Shown: in pieces, positions 7,530 to 14,495 of the stretch
How the letters are laid out: every line of letters starts with the position of its first letter
How positions within the stretch are numbered: position 1 is the stretch's first letter
Translations under genes and position numbers: made by a program
Assembly (NCBI GenBank): GCA_015663855.1
Contig: DQRJ01000077.1
Location: 1 to 24,351, forward strand
From: Flavobacteriales bacterium
Lineage (GTDB): Bacteria; Bacteroidota; Bacteroidia; Flavobacteriales_D; Sanyastnellaceae
Length of the DNA stretch: 24,351 bases
Direction of reading: 5' to 3'
The notes under the pieces: generated by a model
Told to the model about the DNA's origin: nothing
Database searches by the model: none
Seen by the model: the letters and a program-made list of their open reading frames with translations, nothing else

Positions 7530-8591
7530 ATGAAAACAACACTTAAGCTACTTAAACGCCATAAACTACTTAAAGCTGCGATTCTTTTATTTGCCGTATC
7601 TAGTTTTGGCTCTTGCTCAAATGACTCTCGAGAATTATCTACCACCCCAGAAGCACGATACAGTATCGAAGGAGACATTTCTGGAATCGAGGATGGTCAG
7701 GCGATGTTGTTAAAACGCGACTTATCCGACAATAAAGTTATTGAAGTCGACTCAACTGCCATCATTGACGGGCATTTCAACTTCTCTGGATCAGTTAACT
7801 CACCGTATCTCCACACAATTACACTAAACGACACTGTGGGGAAGGTTTATTTGTTCGTTGAGAACACCGATATTTCTATTAGAGGAGAAATAGGGAAATT
7901 AGATTCTGCGATTATTTCGGCGGGTCGCGAAGACAGCTTGTTTCATTCTAACAACTTCGACTCGATTTTCGACCCACACGCGGGGATGAGGATTATGATC
8001 GAAGAAAACGACTTCGACTTCGCCGCTTTCACTGCCTATTATCAATTTCAAATAAACAATATTTCTCTAGACTCAATGAGAATGATTCTGGACGGCTTTA
8101 CGCCAGCAGTGAAAGCCGGGGATTACTTCCGACACGCTGAAAACATCTTCTCTACAATCGAGAACGTTTCGTACGGGAAAGAGGCACCCGAAGTGGTGTT
8201 ACCAAGCATCGTTTTAGGTGACACTTTAGCTCTGAGCGACTTTCGAGGTCAGTATGTTTTGTTAGATTTCTGGGCTTCGTGGTGCGGACCGTGTCGTGCT
8301 TCAAATGAGACACTTGTAAAAGTCCAAACCGCTTTTGAGTCTCGTAACTTCACTATTCTAGGACTTTCGTTAGACTCAAAAAGAGAAAAGTGGGAAGCAG
8401 CAGTTGAGGAAGATCAATTAGTTTGGCCTCACATGAGTGCGTTAGACGGATGGGAAGGCGGAGGAGCACCAGCTAACTACGCAGTTATGGCTATTCCTCA
8501 GAATTTCCTCATCAACCCAGAGGGCATTATCATAGCGAAAAACCTCGAGATGGAGAATATCCTGGAAGAACTGGAGGTGATGTTACCTTAG
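7530..8591 (+). CDS. TlpA/ResA-like thioredoxin-fold lipoprotein with DUF4369-type N-terminus
   Basis: A periplasm-facing thiol-disulfide oxidoreductase of 353 residues. The signal peptide ends in a lipobox-like SFGSC, with the predicted lipidated Cys29. Residues of about 43-140 form a DUF4369-like beta domain (YSIEGDISGIEDGQAMLL and following), standard in Bacteroidota members. The C-terminal half (about 215-353) is an AhpC/TSA-thioredoxin domain with the active site WASWCGPCR (Cys252, Cys255) and the cis-proline loop AIPQNFLI. Such proteins reduce apocytochromes or other exported cysteine proteins; the partner here is unknown. The gene is co-directional with uup but separated from it by a strong palindrome and probably has its own promoter. 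Its TAG stop overlaps the stop codon of paaE on the other strand. Confidence 0.9.
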   Translation: MKTTLKLLKRHKLLKAAILLFAVSSFGSCSNDSRELSTTPEARYSIEGDISGIEDGQAMLLKRDLSDNKVIEVDSTAIIDGHFNFSGSVNSPYLHTITLNDTVGKVYLFVENTDISIRGEIGKLDSAIISAGREDSLFHSNNFDSIFDPHAGMRIMIEENDFDFAAFTAYYQFQINNISLDSMRMILDGFTPAVKAGDYFRHAENIFSTIENVSYGKEAPEVVLPSIVLGDTLALSDFRGQYVLLDFWASWCGPCRASNETLVKVQTAFESRNFTILGLSLDSKREKWEAAVEEDQLVWPHMSALDGWEGGGAPANYAVMAIPQNFLINPEGIIIAKNLEMENILEELEVMLP

Positions 8592-9661
8592 GGCTTATCG
8601 AAGTCCATAACGAAAGGACCGTCGCCTACGGGGTGGCTTTGGCATGCTAGAACGTAGCCGTTCTCAACTTCGTCGGGTTCTAGAGCGAAATTGATCTCCA
8701 TAGATGCCGCGCCTGATGTCATTTTACAACGGCACGTGCAGCATACTCCGCCCTGGCAAGAGAATGGAACATCGAGGCCTGCGTCTAGTGCGGCAGAGAG
8801 TATAGATTTTCCATCACGTTTTACAGAAACGGTCGTAGTTACGCCGTCCAGTCTTATCGCTACGTCCACTTTATCTTCGGAAGGTGTCGAAGTTGAGGTG
8901 GAAGAAGTGACGGAAGCTGAAGCGGGGGCAGAACTAGTGAAGAGCTCGAATTTGATGTTGTCTTCGGACATGCCGAAGTTCGAAAGAGATGACTTGCAGT
9001 CCATAATCATAGGTTCGGGTCCACATAAGTATGCGACATCGAAGTTAGATGGGTCTATCACGGATTCGAAGATTCGAGTTAGGCGAGCGGAATCTAAGCG
9101 ACCTGAGAAAAGTTCGACGTCTACTGGTTCGCGAGTAAGAAGGTTGAAGATTTGAAAACGCTCGAGATGAACATCCTTTAGATCGGCAAGCTCGTCCTTG
9201 AACATAATGCTCTGAGTGTTTTTATTTACATAGAATAAAGTAAAAGTCGCGGTGTCACTAGATGTTAGCACCTCTTTGACGATGCTGAGAATGGGAGTAA
9301 TCCCTGATCCAGCAGCGAATGCCAAATGGTTGCTCGTTTCCGAACGTGTATCTACTGTGAATCGTCCTTCAGGCGGCATTGACTCTAGAGTATCCCCGAC
9401 TTGAAGTTTGCGATTTGCGAAAGTGCTAAACGTCCCTACTGGAACTTCTTTGATTGCGACACGCAACCCCTCATTACGGGGACTAGAACAAATCGAGTAA
9501 CTTCTACGAACGTACTCGCCATCAATCTTAGTGCGTAGAGTTAAATACTGTCCAGCTACGAAATTAAATACATCGCCAGAAACTGGCTCAAGTAATAGCG
9601 AAACCGAATCAGCTGTTTCACGGCGAATTTCAGTAACTCGAAGGGTTTGAAATTTAGACAT
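8588..9661 (-). CDS. paaE: phenylacetyl-CoA epoxidase reductase PaaE
   Basis: Electron-transfer subunit that passes electrons from NAD(P)H to the di-iron site of PaaA. It has 357 residues, almost the same as the E. coli protein, when the ATG at 9661 is used; the in-frame extension upstream overlaps paaA and is not credible. FAD-binding motif RRSYSICSS is at about 52-60, the NAD(P)H domain motif FAAGSGITPILS at 115-126 and YLCGPEPM at 211-218. The C-terminal plant-type 2Fe-2S domain has Cys302, Cys307, Cys310 and Cys340. A Ser/Thr/Ala-rich linker (about 243-262) joins the two halves. The gene is divergent from paaA, unlike the collinear paaABCDE of E. coli. A -7-like box lies 4 nt before the ATG. 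Confidence 0.95.
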   Translation of the reverse strand: MSKFQTLRVTEIRRETADSVSLLLEPVSGDVFNFVAGQYLTLRTKIDGEYVRRSYSICSSPRNEGLRVAIKEVPVGTFSTFANRKLQVGDTLESMPPEGRFTVDTRSETSNHLAFAAGSGITPILSIVKEVLTSSDTATFTLFYVNKNTQSIMFKDELADLKDVHLERFQIFNLLTREPVDVELFSGRLDSARLTRIFESVIDPSNFDVAYLCGPEPMIMDCKSSLSNFGMSEDNIKFELFTSSAPASASVTSSTSTSTPSEDKVDVAIRLDGVTTTVSVKRDGKSILSAALDAGLDVPFSCQGGVCCTCRCKMTSGAASMEINFALEPDEVENGYVLACQSHPVGDGPFVMDFDKP

Positions 9662-9665
9662 GGCG

Positions 9666-9673
9666 CGAAGGTA
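9666..9673 (-). promoter_or_regulatory. possible -7 box of paaE
   Basis: On the minus strand TACCTTCG (one mismatch to TAnnTTTG) is followed by CGCC and then the paaE ATG. The 4-nt spacing equals that at paaA, on the other side of the same 90-bp region. Confidence 0.45.
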
Positions 9674-9700
9674 ATTAGAGAGGCGGGGATTACGAGTGAA

Positions 9701-9717
9701 TGATTTGGTATAAATCA
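9701..9717. promoter_or_regulatory. candidate operator between divergent paaE and paaA
   Basis: An inverted repeat TGATTT-GGTAT-AAATCA lies almost exactly midway between the two -7-like boxes. Such symmetry fits a dimeric repressor controlling both paa units, but 6-bp AT-rich arms may occur by chance and no paa regulator gene is in the window. Confidence 0.35.
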
Positions 9718-9739
9718 GATAAAAAAAAGCTAAGGGCAG

Positions 9740-9747
9740 TATCTTTG
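9740..9747 (+). promoter_or_regulatory. Bacteroidota -7 box of the paaABCDI operon
   Basis: TATCTTTG is a perfect TAnnTTTG match. It ends 4 nt before the paaA ATG at 9752, so the mRNA is probably leaderless or nearly so. No -33 TTTG is present at the usual distance. Confidence 0.6.
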
Positions 9748-9751
9748 AAGC

Positions 9752-10687
9752 ATGAATGCCACTCATGAAAAGTTAAGAGAGGAGTTTGACGCTTATGTAG
9801 CTGAGGATAAGAAAATTGAGCCAAAAGACTGGATGCCAGATGGTTATCGTAAGACTTTGATACGGCAAATCTCCCAACATGCTCACTCAGAAGTTGTGGG
9901 AATGCTGCCCGAAAGCAACTGGATTACGAGAGCTCCTAGCTTGCAGAGAAAGGCGATTTTACTTGCGAAAGTGCAGGACGAGGCTGGGCATGGGCTGTAT
10001 TTGTATTCTGCTGCTGAGACTCTTGGTGTTGACAGGGCTGATTTAATTGCCGATTTGCTAAGCGGAAAAGCTAGGTATAGCAGCATTTTCAACTACCCCA
10101 CTTTAACGTGGGCGGATATGGGGGCAATCGGTTGGCTCGTGGACGGTGCTGCAATTATGAATCAGGTACCGCTTTGCAGGTGTAGCTACGGTCCTTACGC
10201 CCGTGCGATGACTCGTGTATGCCGGGAGGAAAGCTTCCACCAGAGGCAGGGTTACTCCATTATGATGGAGCTCATGAAAGGCACTGAAGACCAAAAAGCA
10301 ATGGCACAAGACTCCCTAAACCGATGGTGGTGGCCGTCGCTTATGATGTTTGGTCCAAGCGATAAGCATAGCACTCATAGTTCGCAGAATATGAAATGGA
10401 ATATTAAGCGCTTCTCTAACGATGAGTTACGCCAGAGAATGGTCGACATGACGGTTCCTCAAGCTGAGCTAATAGGACTGAAAATTCCTGATTCAGACTT
10501 GAAATGGAACAATGAAACAGGGCATTACGATTTCGGTGAAATAGATTGGGAAGAATTCAACAATGTTCTTTCGGGGAATGGTCCTTGTAATAAAGAACGT
10601 CTTGAAGCTCGCAACAAAGCTCACGATGACGGCGCATGGGTGAGAGAGGCCGCTTCTGCATACGCAGAGAAGAAATCTAAAAAGTAA
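9752..10687 (+). CDS. paaA: phenylacetyl-CoA epoxidase catalytic subunit PaaA
   Basis: Di-iron monooxygenase subunit that epoxidises the aromatic ring of phenylacetyl-CoA, acting in the cytoplasm as a complex with PaaB, PaaC and PaaE. It has 311 residues, as usual. The sequence follows E. coli PaaA closely, for example [15 protein letters not shown] (27-40), the [14 protein letters not shown] helix and [10 protein letters not shown]. Candidate iron ligands are Glu47, Glu77, His80, Asp131, Glu160 and His163, all present in the ferritin-like helices. The start is supported by alignment with known PaaA N-termini and by a perfect -7 box 4 nt upstream. It is the first gene of a tight operon; paaB follows after 21 bp. 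Confidence 0.97.
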   Translation: MNATHEKLREEFDAYVAEDKKIEPKDWMPDGYRKTLIRQISQHAHSEVVGMLPESNWITRAPSLQRKAILLAKVQDEAGHGLYLYSAAETLGVDRADLIADLLSGKARYSSIFNYPTLTWADMGAIGWLVDGAAIMNQVPLCRCSYGPYARAMTRVCREESFHQRQGYSIMMELMKGTEDQKAMAQDSLNRWWWPSLMMFGPSDKHSTHSSQNMKWNIKRFSNDELRQRMVDMTVPQAELIGLKIPDSDLKWNNETGHYDFGEIDWEEFNNVLSGNGPCNKERLEARNKAHDDGAWVREAASAYAEKKSKK

Positions 10688-10708
10688 AAGACGAAAAAGA
10701 CCTTAATA

Positions 10709-11002
10709 ATGAGCGATAAAAAGAACAATTGGCCTTTATGGGAAGTGTTTATCCGAAGCCGTCAGGGTTTGGGACATAAGCACGTCGGAAGTCTTCACGC
10801 AGCAGATGCAGAAATGGCTATCGGTAATGCTCGCGACGTATATACGCGCCGTCAAGAGGGGGTTAGTATTTGGGTTATCCCATCTGATGCAATTACAGCA
10901 AGCGCACCTGAGGACTCTGAAGCTCTCTACGATCCAGCTAATGATAAGATATACAGACACCCCACTTTTTACGTTTTACCCGACGAGGTAAACCATATGT
11001 AA
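10709..11002 (+). CDS. paaB: phenylacetyl-CoA epoxidase subunit PaaB
   Basis: Small structural subunit that bridges the PaaAC heterodimers of the epoxidase. It has 97 residues, matching the family. Recognisable PaaB segments are WPLWEVFIRSRQGLGHKHVGSLHA near the start, ARDVYTRRQEGVSIWVIPS in the middle, and DKIYRHPTFYVLPDEV near the end. It sits 21 bp after paaA and 4 bp before paaC, so the three are surely cotranscribed. The protein has no catalytic residues of its own. No -7 box precedes it, as expected of an operon-internal gene. Confidence 0.96.
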   Translation: MSDKKNNWPLWEVFIRSRQGLGHKHVGSLHAADAEMAIGNARDVYTRRQEGVSIWVIPSDAITASAPEDSEALYDPANDKIYRHPTFYVLPDEVNHM

Positions 11003-11006
11003 TCAA

Positions 11007-11768
11007 ATGAATAACTCACAGTTAAAGAGTGCTTTATTGCGTTTAGGTGATGATGCGCTTATCCTCGGTCAGCGCCTCGCAGAGTGGTGTGGCCACGCCC
11101 CTGCCCTTGAGGAAGACATTGCTCTCACTAATATTTCTCTCGATTTAATAGGCCAAACCCAATCTTATCTATCCCTCGCCGGTTCACTTTTCGAGGATGG
11201 AGTAAAGACCGATGATGAACTTACTTTTTTGAGAACGGATAGAGAATTCCAAAACCTACTTCTCGTAGAGCAACCGAATGGAAATTTCGGAGATACAATA
11301 GTTAGACAGTTTCTTTTCGATAAATTCGCTCTTTTACGTGCCGAGCATCTAGCTCAACAGACATTTAACTCTGAAGCAGCAGCGATTGCGGCAAAGGCTG
11401 TAAAGGAGATCCGATATCATGCCGATCACAGTAGTAAATGGGTAATTCGCCTAGGTGACGGAACTACGGAAAGTCACGATCGCGTTCAGAAATCGCTCGA
11501 CGACCTCTGGAAGTTCACTGGGGAGATGTTTATTTCGGACGAAATAGATCGCGCCGGAGTAGAATCGGGATTCCTCCCTAATCTCGACGACCTAAAGAAA
11601 AAATGGGACGAAGAAATCGATAACGTTCTCGGCGAAGCAACCCTGACCCGCCCAGAAGACTGCTTCATGCAAACTGGAGGAAGGACAGGAATTCACACTG
11701 AGCAACTCAGTTTTATGCTCGCAGAAATGCAAGTACTCCCTCGAACCTACCCCGGCACCTCTTGGTAA
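11007..11768 (+). CDS. paaC: phenylacetyl-CoA epoxidase structural subunit PaaC
   Basis: Ferritin-like partner of PaaA in the epoxidase core. It has 253 residues, close to the usual 250. Typical PaaC segments are GDDALILGQRLAEWCGHAPALEEDIAL at the start, SLDLIGQTQSYLSLAG, the FLFDKFALL helix, and AVKEIRYHADHSSKWVIRLGDGT with the ESHDRVQ that follows. PaaC is homologous to PaaA but in known complexes lacks a working di-iron site; it supports PaaA and helps form the substrate pocket. The C-terminus ends MQVLPRTYPGTSW, close to the LQR..PGxxW ending of relatives. It lies between paaB (4-bp gap) and paaD (12-bp gap). Confidence 0.96.
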   Translation: MNNSQLKSALLRLGDDALILGQRLAEWCGHAPALEEDIALTNISLDLIGQTQSYLSLAGSLFEDGVKTDDELTFLRTDREFQNLLLVEQPNGNFGDTIVRQFLFDKFALLRAEHLAQQTFNSEAAAIAAKAVKEIRYHADHSSKWVIRLGDGTTESHDRVQKSLDDLWKFTGEMFISDEIDRAGVESGFLPNLDDLKKKWDEEIDNVLGEATLTRPEDCFMQTGGRTGIHTEQLSFMLAEMQVLPRTYPGTSW

Positions 11769-11780
11769 AAACACTCTTAG

Positions 11781-12296
11781 ATGACTGATCTCACAATCTC
11801 TAATAAAAATGGCGCCGAGCTTGTAAAAAAAGTCAAGCGCCAAATGAAGGATGTTATGGATCCGGAATTACCTTTTCTGAGCATTGAGGATATGGGTATA
11901 CTTCGTGATGTGTTTTTCGAAAACGATCACGTAGTTTGTGTAATCACCCCCACCTATTCAGGCTGCCCCGCTACAGAAGTCATTTCTGAGGACGTGCTTA
12001 CGGCGGCCCGAGTAATAGACCCCGAAGCAGAAATCAGAATAGCTTTAAGCCCAGCTTGGACTACAGACTGGATAGGCGAAGAAGCGAGAAATAAAATGGA
12101 GGTTAACGGAATCGCGCCTCCTCAAGGGTCAAGCCACGACAGAGCTTTCCTAACTGGAGACGGAAAGATTATCCCCTGCCCTCTTTGCAAGAGCAAGAAC
12201 ACAAAACTCGTGAGTCCATTCGGGTCTACCGCCTGTAAAGCCTCTTTCAAATGCAACGAATGCCTCGAACCCTTCGAGCACTTTAAATGTATCTAA
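11781..12296 (+). CDS. paaD: PaaD, MIP18/DUF59-family metal-cluster maturation factor of the epoxidase
   Basis: Accessory protein needed for an active epoxidase, thought to help assemble or insert Fe-S or iron centres (for PaaE or PaaA). It has 171 residues. The N-terminal MIP18/DUF59 domain has VMDPELPFLSIEDMGILRDV and the conserved TPTYSGCPAT with Cys62. The C-terminal zinc-ribbon-like part has CPLC (Cys133, Cys136), Cys152 and CNEC (Cys158, Cys161), matching the PaaD family. Its TAA stop is overlapped by the probable paaI start (TAATG), a sign of translational coupling. Confidence 0.94.
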   Translation: MTDLTISNKNGAELVKKVKRQMKDVMDPELPFLSIEDMGILRDVFFENDHVVCVITPTYSGCPATEVISEDVLTAARVIDPEAEIRIALSPAWTTDWIGEEARNKMEVNGIAPPQGSSHDRAFLTGDGKIIPCPLCKSKNTKLVSPFGSTACKASFKCNECLEPFEHFKCI

Positions 12297-12703
12297 TGAA
12301 AAATATTCATCCCATCGTTCAAAAAATGCTCGCCGATGATAGAATGACTGCATGGCTTAAAGCGGAGGTTCTCGAAAGCAGCCCTGGCTTTTGTAGGGTA
12401 GAGATGGTGGCGAGAGAAGAAATGGCTAATGGGTTTGGTATTGTTCACGGGTCCATCACTTTCGCGCTTGCCGATAGCGCTATTGCCTTTGCGGCAAATG
12501 CACATGGAAGGCACGCTGTGAGTTTGAACACCTCAATTCGCCATTTGGCACCAGTAAAAATTGGGGACAGACTTGTCGCCGAAGCGACTGTAACCACTCT
12601 GAAGCATAGAATAGTTAATGTTGATGCGATTATTTTAAACCAAAACGGAGATCGTGTTGCCGATGTTCAGGCGACGGGCTACAGAAAGAAGGAGGAGTGG
12701 TAA
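12296..12703 (+). CDS. paaI: PaaI-like hotdog-fold acyl-CoA thioesterase
   Basis: Thioesterase that hydrolyses hydroxylated or dead-end phenylacetyl-CoA derivatives and so relieves CoA trapping when the pathway stalls. It is a single hotdog domain of about 135 residues. The motif NGFGIVHGSITFALADSA holds the HG pair and the catalytic Asp of the LAD segment; the usual HGG is HGS here. The C-terminal strands RLVAEATV and VNVDAIILNQNGDRVADVQATGYR are typical. Two starts are possible: ATG at 12287 and ATG at 12296; the second overlaps the paaD stop as TAATG and is preferred. The last 25 bp of the gene overlap the 3' end of the convergent ABC exporter gene. Confidence 0.92.
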   Translation: MKNIHPIVQKMLADDRMTAWLKAEVLESSPGFCRVEMVAREEMANGFGIVHGSITFALADSAIAFAANAHGRHAVSLNTSIRHLAPVKIGDRLVAEATVTTLKHRIVNVDAIILNQNGDRVADVQATGYRKKEEW

Positions 12704-13815
12704 ACCCCGTTCAGGGCGATTAATTCATCGTGCGTACCGAACTCAACAACGAGCCCGGAATCTATTACGAAAATTTTATCTGCGTCTCGGATTGTGCTAA
12801 ATCTATGCGCAACGATAAGTGCAGTCCTACCCTCCGAGATAGAAGCCGTAGCTTTTTGGATCATTTGCTCCGATTCCGAATCAATGGACGAAGTCGCTTC
12901 GTCTAGAATTAGTATACTCGGACTAGCTACGTAGGCCCGCATAAATGCGATGAGTTGTCGTTGTCCTACGGACAGCATCGCGCCCCTCTCCCGCACGTTT
13001 AGATCGAGTCCGTCGTCGTATTTTCTGATAAAATCGGCTGCTCCTACTCTCTCAGCGGCATCCCAAATCATTTTATCAGAAACGTCGTCGTCGTGCAAAG
13101 TAACGTTCGCCCTAAGAGTGTCAGACATTAAAAACACTTCCTGCTGAACTACACCGACGTTCTCCCTTAAATACGAAAGCTTAATATCTCGAATATCCAC
13201 TCCGTCAATTAAAATGCTTCCTTTTTGGAAATCGTAAAACCTAGATAAGAGATTAATAATCGTGCTCTTCCCAGCTCCCGTTGAACCGACAAAAGCCACG
13301 GTCGAGCCAGGCTCAACAGTAAAAGATAGCCCCTTTAACACCCAATTCTCATCATTATAAGCAAACCAAACATCCCTGAACTCTATCTTCCCCGCAAATT
13401 CAACATCCTCACGAGTACCTGTATCCTTTAAGGTTTCATCAGAATTCATGAGCTTAAAAACTCTATCAGCATTGATGATCCCCAATTGCAATACGTTAAA
13501 TCTATCTGCAAGCTGTCGAATCGGACGATACAGCATAAACACATAGAGAACGAACTGAAGCACTTCTCCAAGAGTAATTTCACCACTAACTACACCACCT
13601 ACTCCCAGCCATAAAAGAAGAGCAACACTTGTGGCACTCAGCATTTCAACTACAGGGAAAAATATACTAAAGGCTTTAATTGAACTAACATTTGCATCTC
13701 TATGCAAACAGTTCAATTCTTCAAACCTCTCTGCCTCCTCGCTTTCGCGACTAAAGGCTTGGACTATATGCATTCCCGTCACATGTTCCTGAACAAATTC
13801 ATTCATATTCGACAC
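12679..13815 (-). CDS. ABC exporter, C-terminal part (end of membrane domain plus ATPase), after a frameshift
   Basis: This frame encodes the second half of an MsbA-like ABC exporter. In the frame, homology begins upstream of the nominal GTG start at 13815, with SFADVRNQVSNMNEF, directly after the A7 run at 13840-13846. The coupling-helix segment NEFVQEHVTGMHIVQAFSRE leads into transmembrane helices 5 and 6. The ATPase domain has Walker A GSTGAGKS, Q-loop VVQQEVFL, signature LSVGQRQ, Walker B ILILDEATSSID and switch His in VAHRFST. Lipids, peptides or drugs are possible substrates; none can be chosen. Without a frameshift or sequence correction this half has no obvious start of its own. It overlaps paaI by 25 bp. 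Confidence 0.85.
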   Translation of the reverse strand: MSNMNEFVQEHVTGMHIVQAFSRESEEAERFEELNCLHRDANVSSIKAFSIFFPVVEMLSATSVALLLWLGVGGVVSGEITLGEVLQFVLYVFMLYRPIRQLADRFNVLQLGIINADRVFKLMNSDETLKDTGTREDVEFAGKIEFRDVWFAYNDENWVLKGLSFTVEPGSTVAFVGSTGAGKSTIINLLSRFYDFQKGSILIDGVDIRDIKLSYLRENVGVVQQEVFLMSDTLRANVTLHDDDVSDKMIWDAAERVGAADFIRKYDDGLDLNVRERGAMLSVGQRQLIAFMRAYVASPSILILDEATSSIDSESEQMIQKATASISEGRTALIVAHRFSTIRDADKIFVIDSGLVVEFGTHDELIALNGVYHSSFFL

Positions 13816-14389
13816 CTGATTCCTTACGTCCGCAAACGATTTTTTTAATATGCTTTTGGAAAATCCGTGTGGCGAATAATAAAACCGGAATAGGCAGAAT
13901 TACAATAAGGGTTAAAGACGGGTTGATGATGAACATTGCTATTAACACGACCGTTAAAGTCAACAAATCGCCAATAGCATTAAGGAGCCCATTCGAAAAC
14001 ACATTCGCAATCCCATCAATATCACTAATAAGTCGTGTGACAAGCTTCCCAACTGGCGTCCTATCAAAAAACTTAAGTCTGAATGACATAATATGCTTGA
14101 AAAGCTTAGTCCTTAAGTCCAAAGAAACACTTTGAGCCACCCAATTTGCCAAATATGTAACTCTATATTTTAGAAGCGCTTCGAAAAGCAACACTAACAC
14201 TATGAGTGAGAACACATTAACCATACCCTGGTAATCACCATTCGCTATTTCCACATCTACAGCGTGCCTAATCAAGGCAGGCCTAACCCAAACAATCGAG
14301 GACAGAACCATAATCAGGACTCCAGTAAAAACGAAGCGTTTCTGATAGTTCTTTACCTCTGCGAGGATCAGACCGAGGGTGTTTTTCAT
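13799..14389 (-). CDS. ABC exporter, N-terminal part (membrane domain), before a frameshift
   Basis: The first half of an MsbA-like ABC exporter. The N-terminus has a membrane helix VFTGVLIMVLSSIVWVRPAL, a second around VFSLIVLVLLFEALL, the cytoplasmic segment LDLRTKLFKHIMSFRLKFFDRTPVGKL, VTRLISDIDGIANVF and two more helices up to PIPVLLFATRIFQKHIKK. After that Lys-Lys the frame gives 13 unrelated residues and stops. Skipping one A at 13840-13846 joins it to the next frame, giving a protein of about 569 residues, normal for the family. A TATCTTTA box 4 nt before the ATG suggests its own promoter, downstream of truA. Confidence 0.85.
   Translation of the reverse strand: MKNTLGLILAEVKNYQKRFVFTGVLIMVLSSIVWVRPALIRHAVDVEIANGDYQGMVNVFSLIVLVLLFEALLKYRVTYLANWVAQSVSLDLRTKLFKHIMSFRLKFFDRTPVGKLVTRLISDIDGIANVFSNGLLNAIGDLLTLTVVLIAMFIINPSLTLIVILPIPVLLFATRIFQKHIKKIVCGRKESGVEYE
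13840..13846 (-). other. A7 homopolymer at the frameshift in the ABC exporter gene
   Basis: On the coding strand the sequence is ATT AAA AAA ATC. Removing one A gives ATT AAA AAA TCG and restores the full-length exporter frame (equivalent to +1 slippage or to a transcript lacking one A). It may be a sequencing or assembly error, a real mutation, phase variation, or slippage. Confidence 0.85.
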
Positions 14390-14393
14390 CCTG

Positions 14394-14401
14394 TAAAGAT
14401 A
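14394..14401 (-). promoter_or_regulatory. possible -7 box of the ABC exporter gene
   Basis: TATCTTTA on the minus strand (one mismatch to TAnnTTTG) is followed by CAGG and the exporter ATG, the same 4-nt spacing as at paaA, paaE and the thioredoxin-fold gene. Confidence 0.4.
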
Positions 14402-14454
14402 TTAAGTAAGTTTTATGCTAGATTTTTTATTTTGAAAGGGCTGCACCTTTTATA

Positions 14455-14477
14455 ACGGGGTGACGCTGTCACCTCGT
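14455..14477. repeat. palindromic repeat, copy 2
   Basis: ACGGGGTGAC-GCT-GTCACCTCGT forms 10 pairs including one G-U. Its core GGTGACGCTGTCACCTCGT is identical to that in 7459-7491. It lies 18 nt after the truA stop and before the exporter promoter, again between two co-directional genes. Confidence 0.85.
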
Positions 14478-14495
14478 CTAAAGTTGGACGTGTCT

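Noticed and set aside
9662..9766. N-terminal extension of PaaE to position 9766
   Set aside because: It would overlap the paaA start, adds about 35 residues not seen in PaaE, and the ATG at 9661 gives the family's normal length with a promoter-like box just before it.
13815..13839. Independent start for the C-terminal exporter half, making a natural two-gene split
   Set aside because: The conserved protein sequence continues upstream of the GTG right up to the A7 run, and a split in the middle of the membrane domain is not known for this family; a frameshift is simpler.
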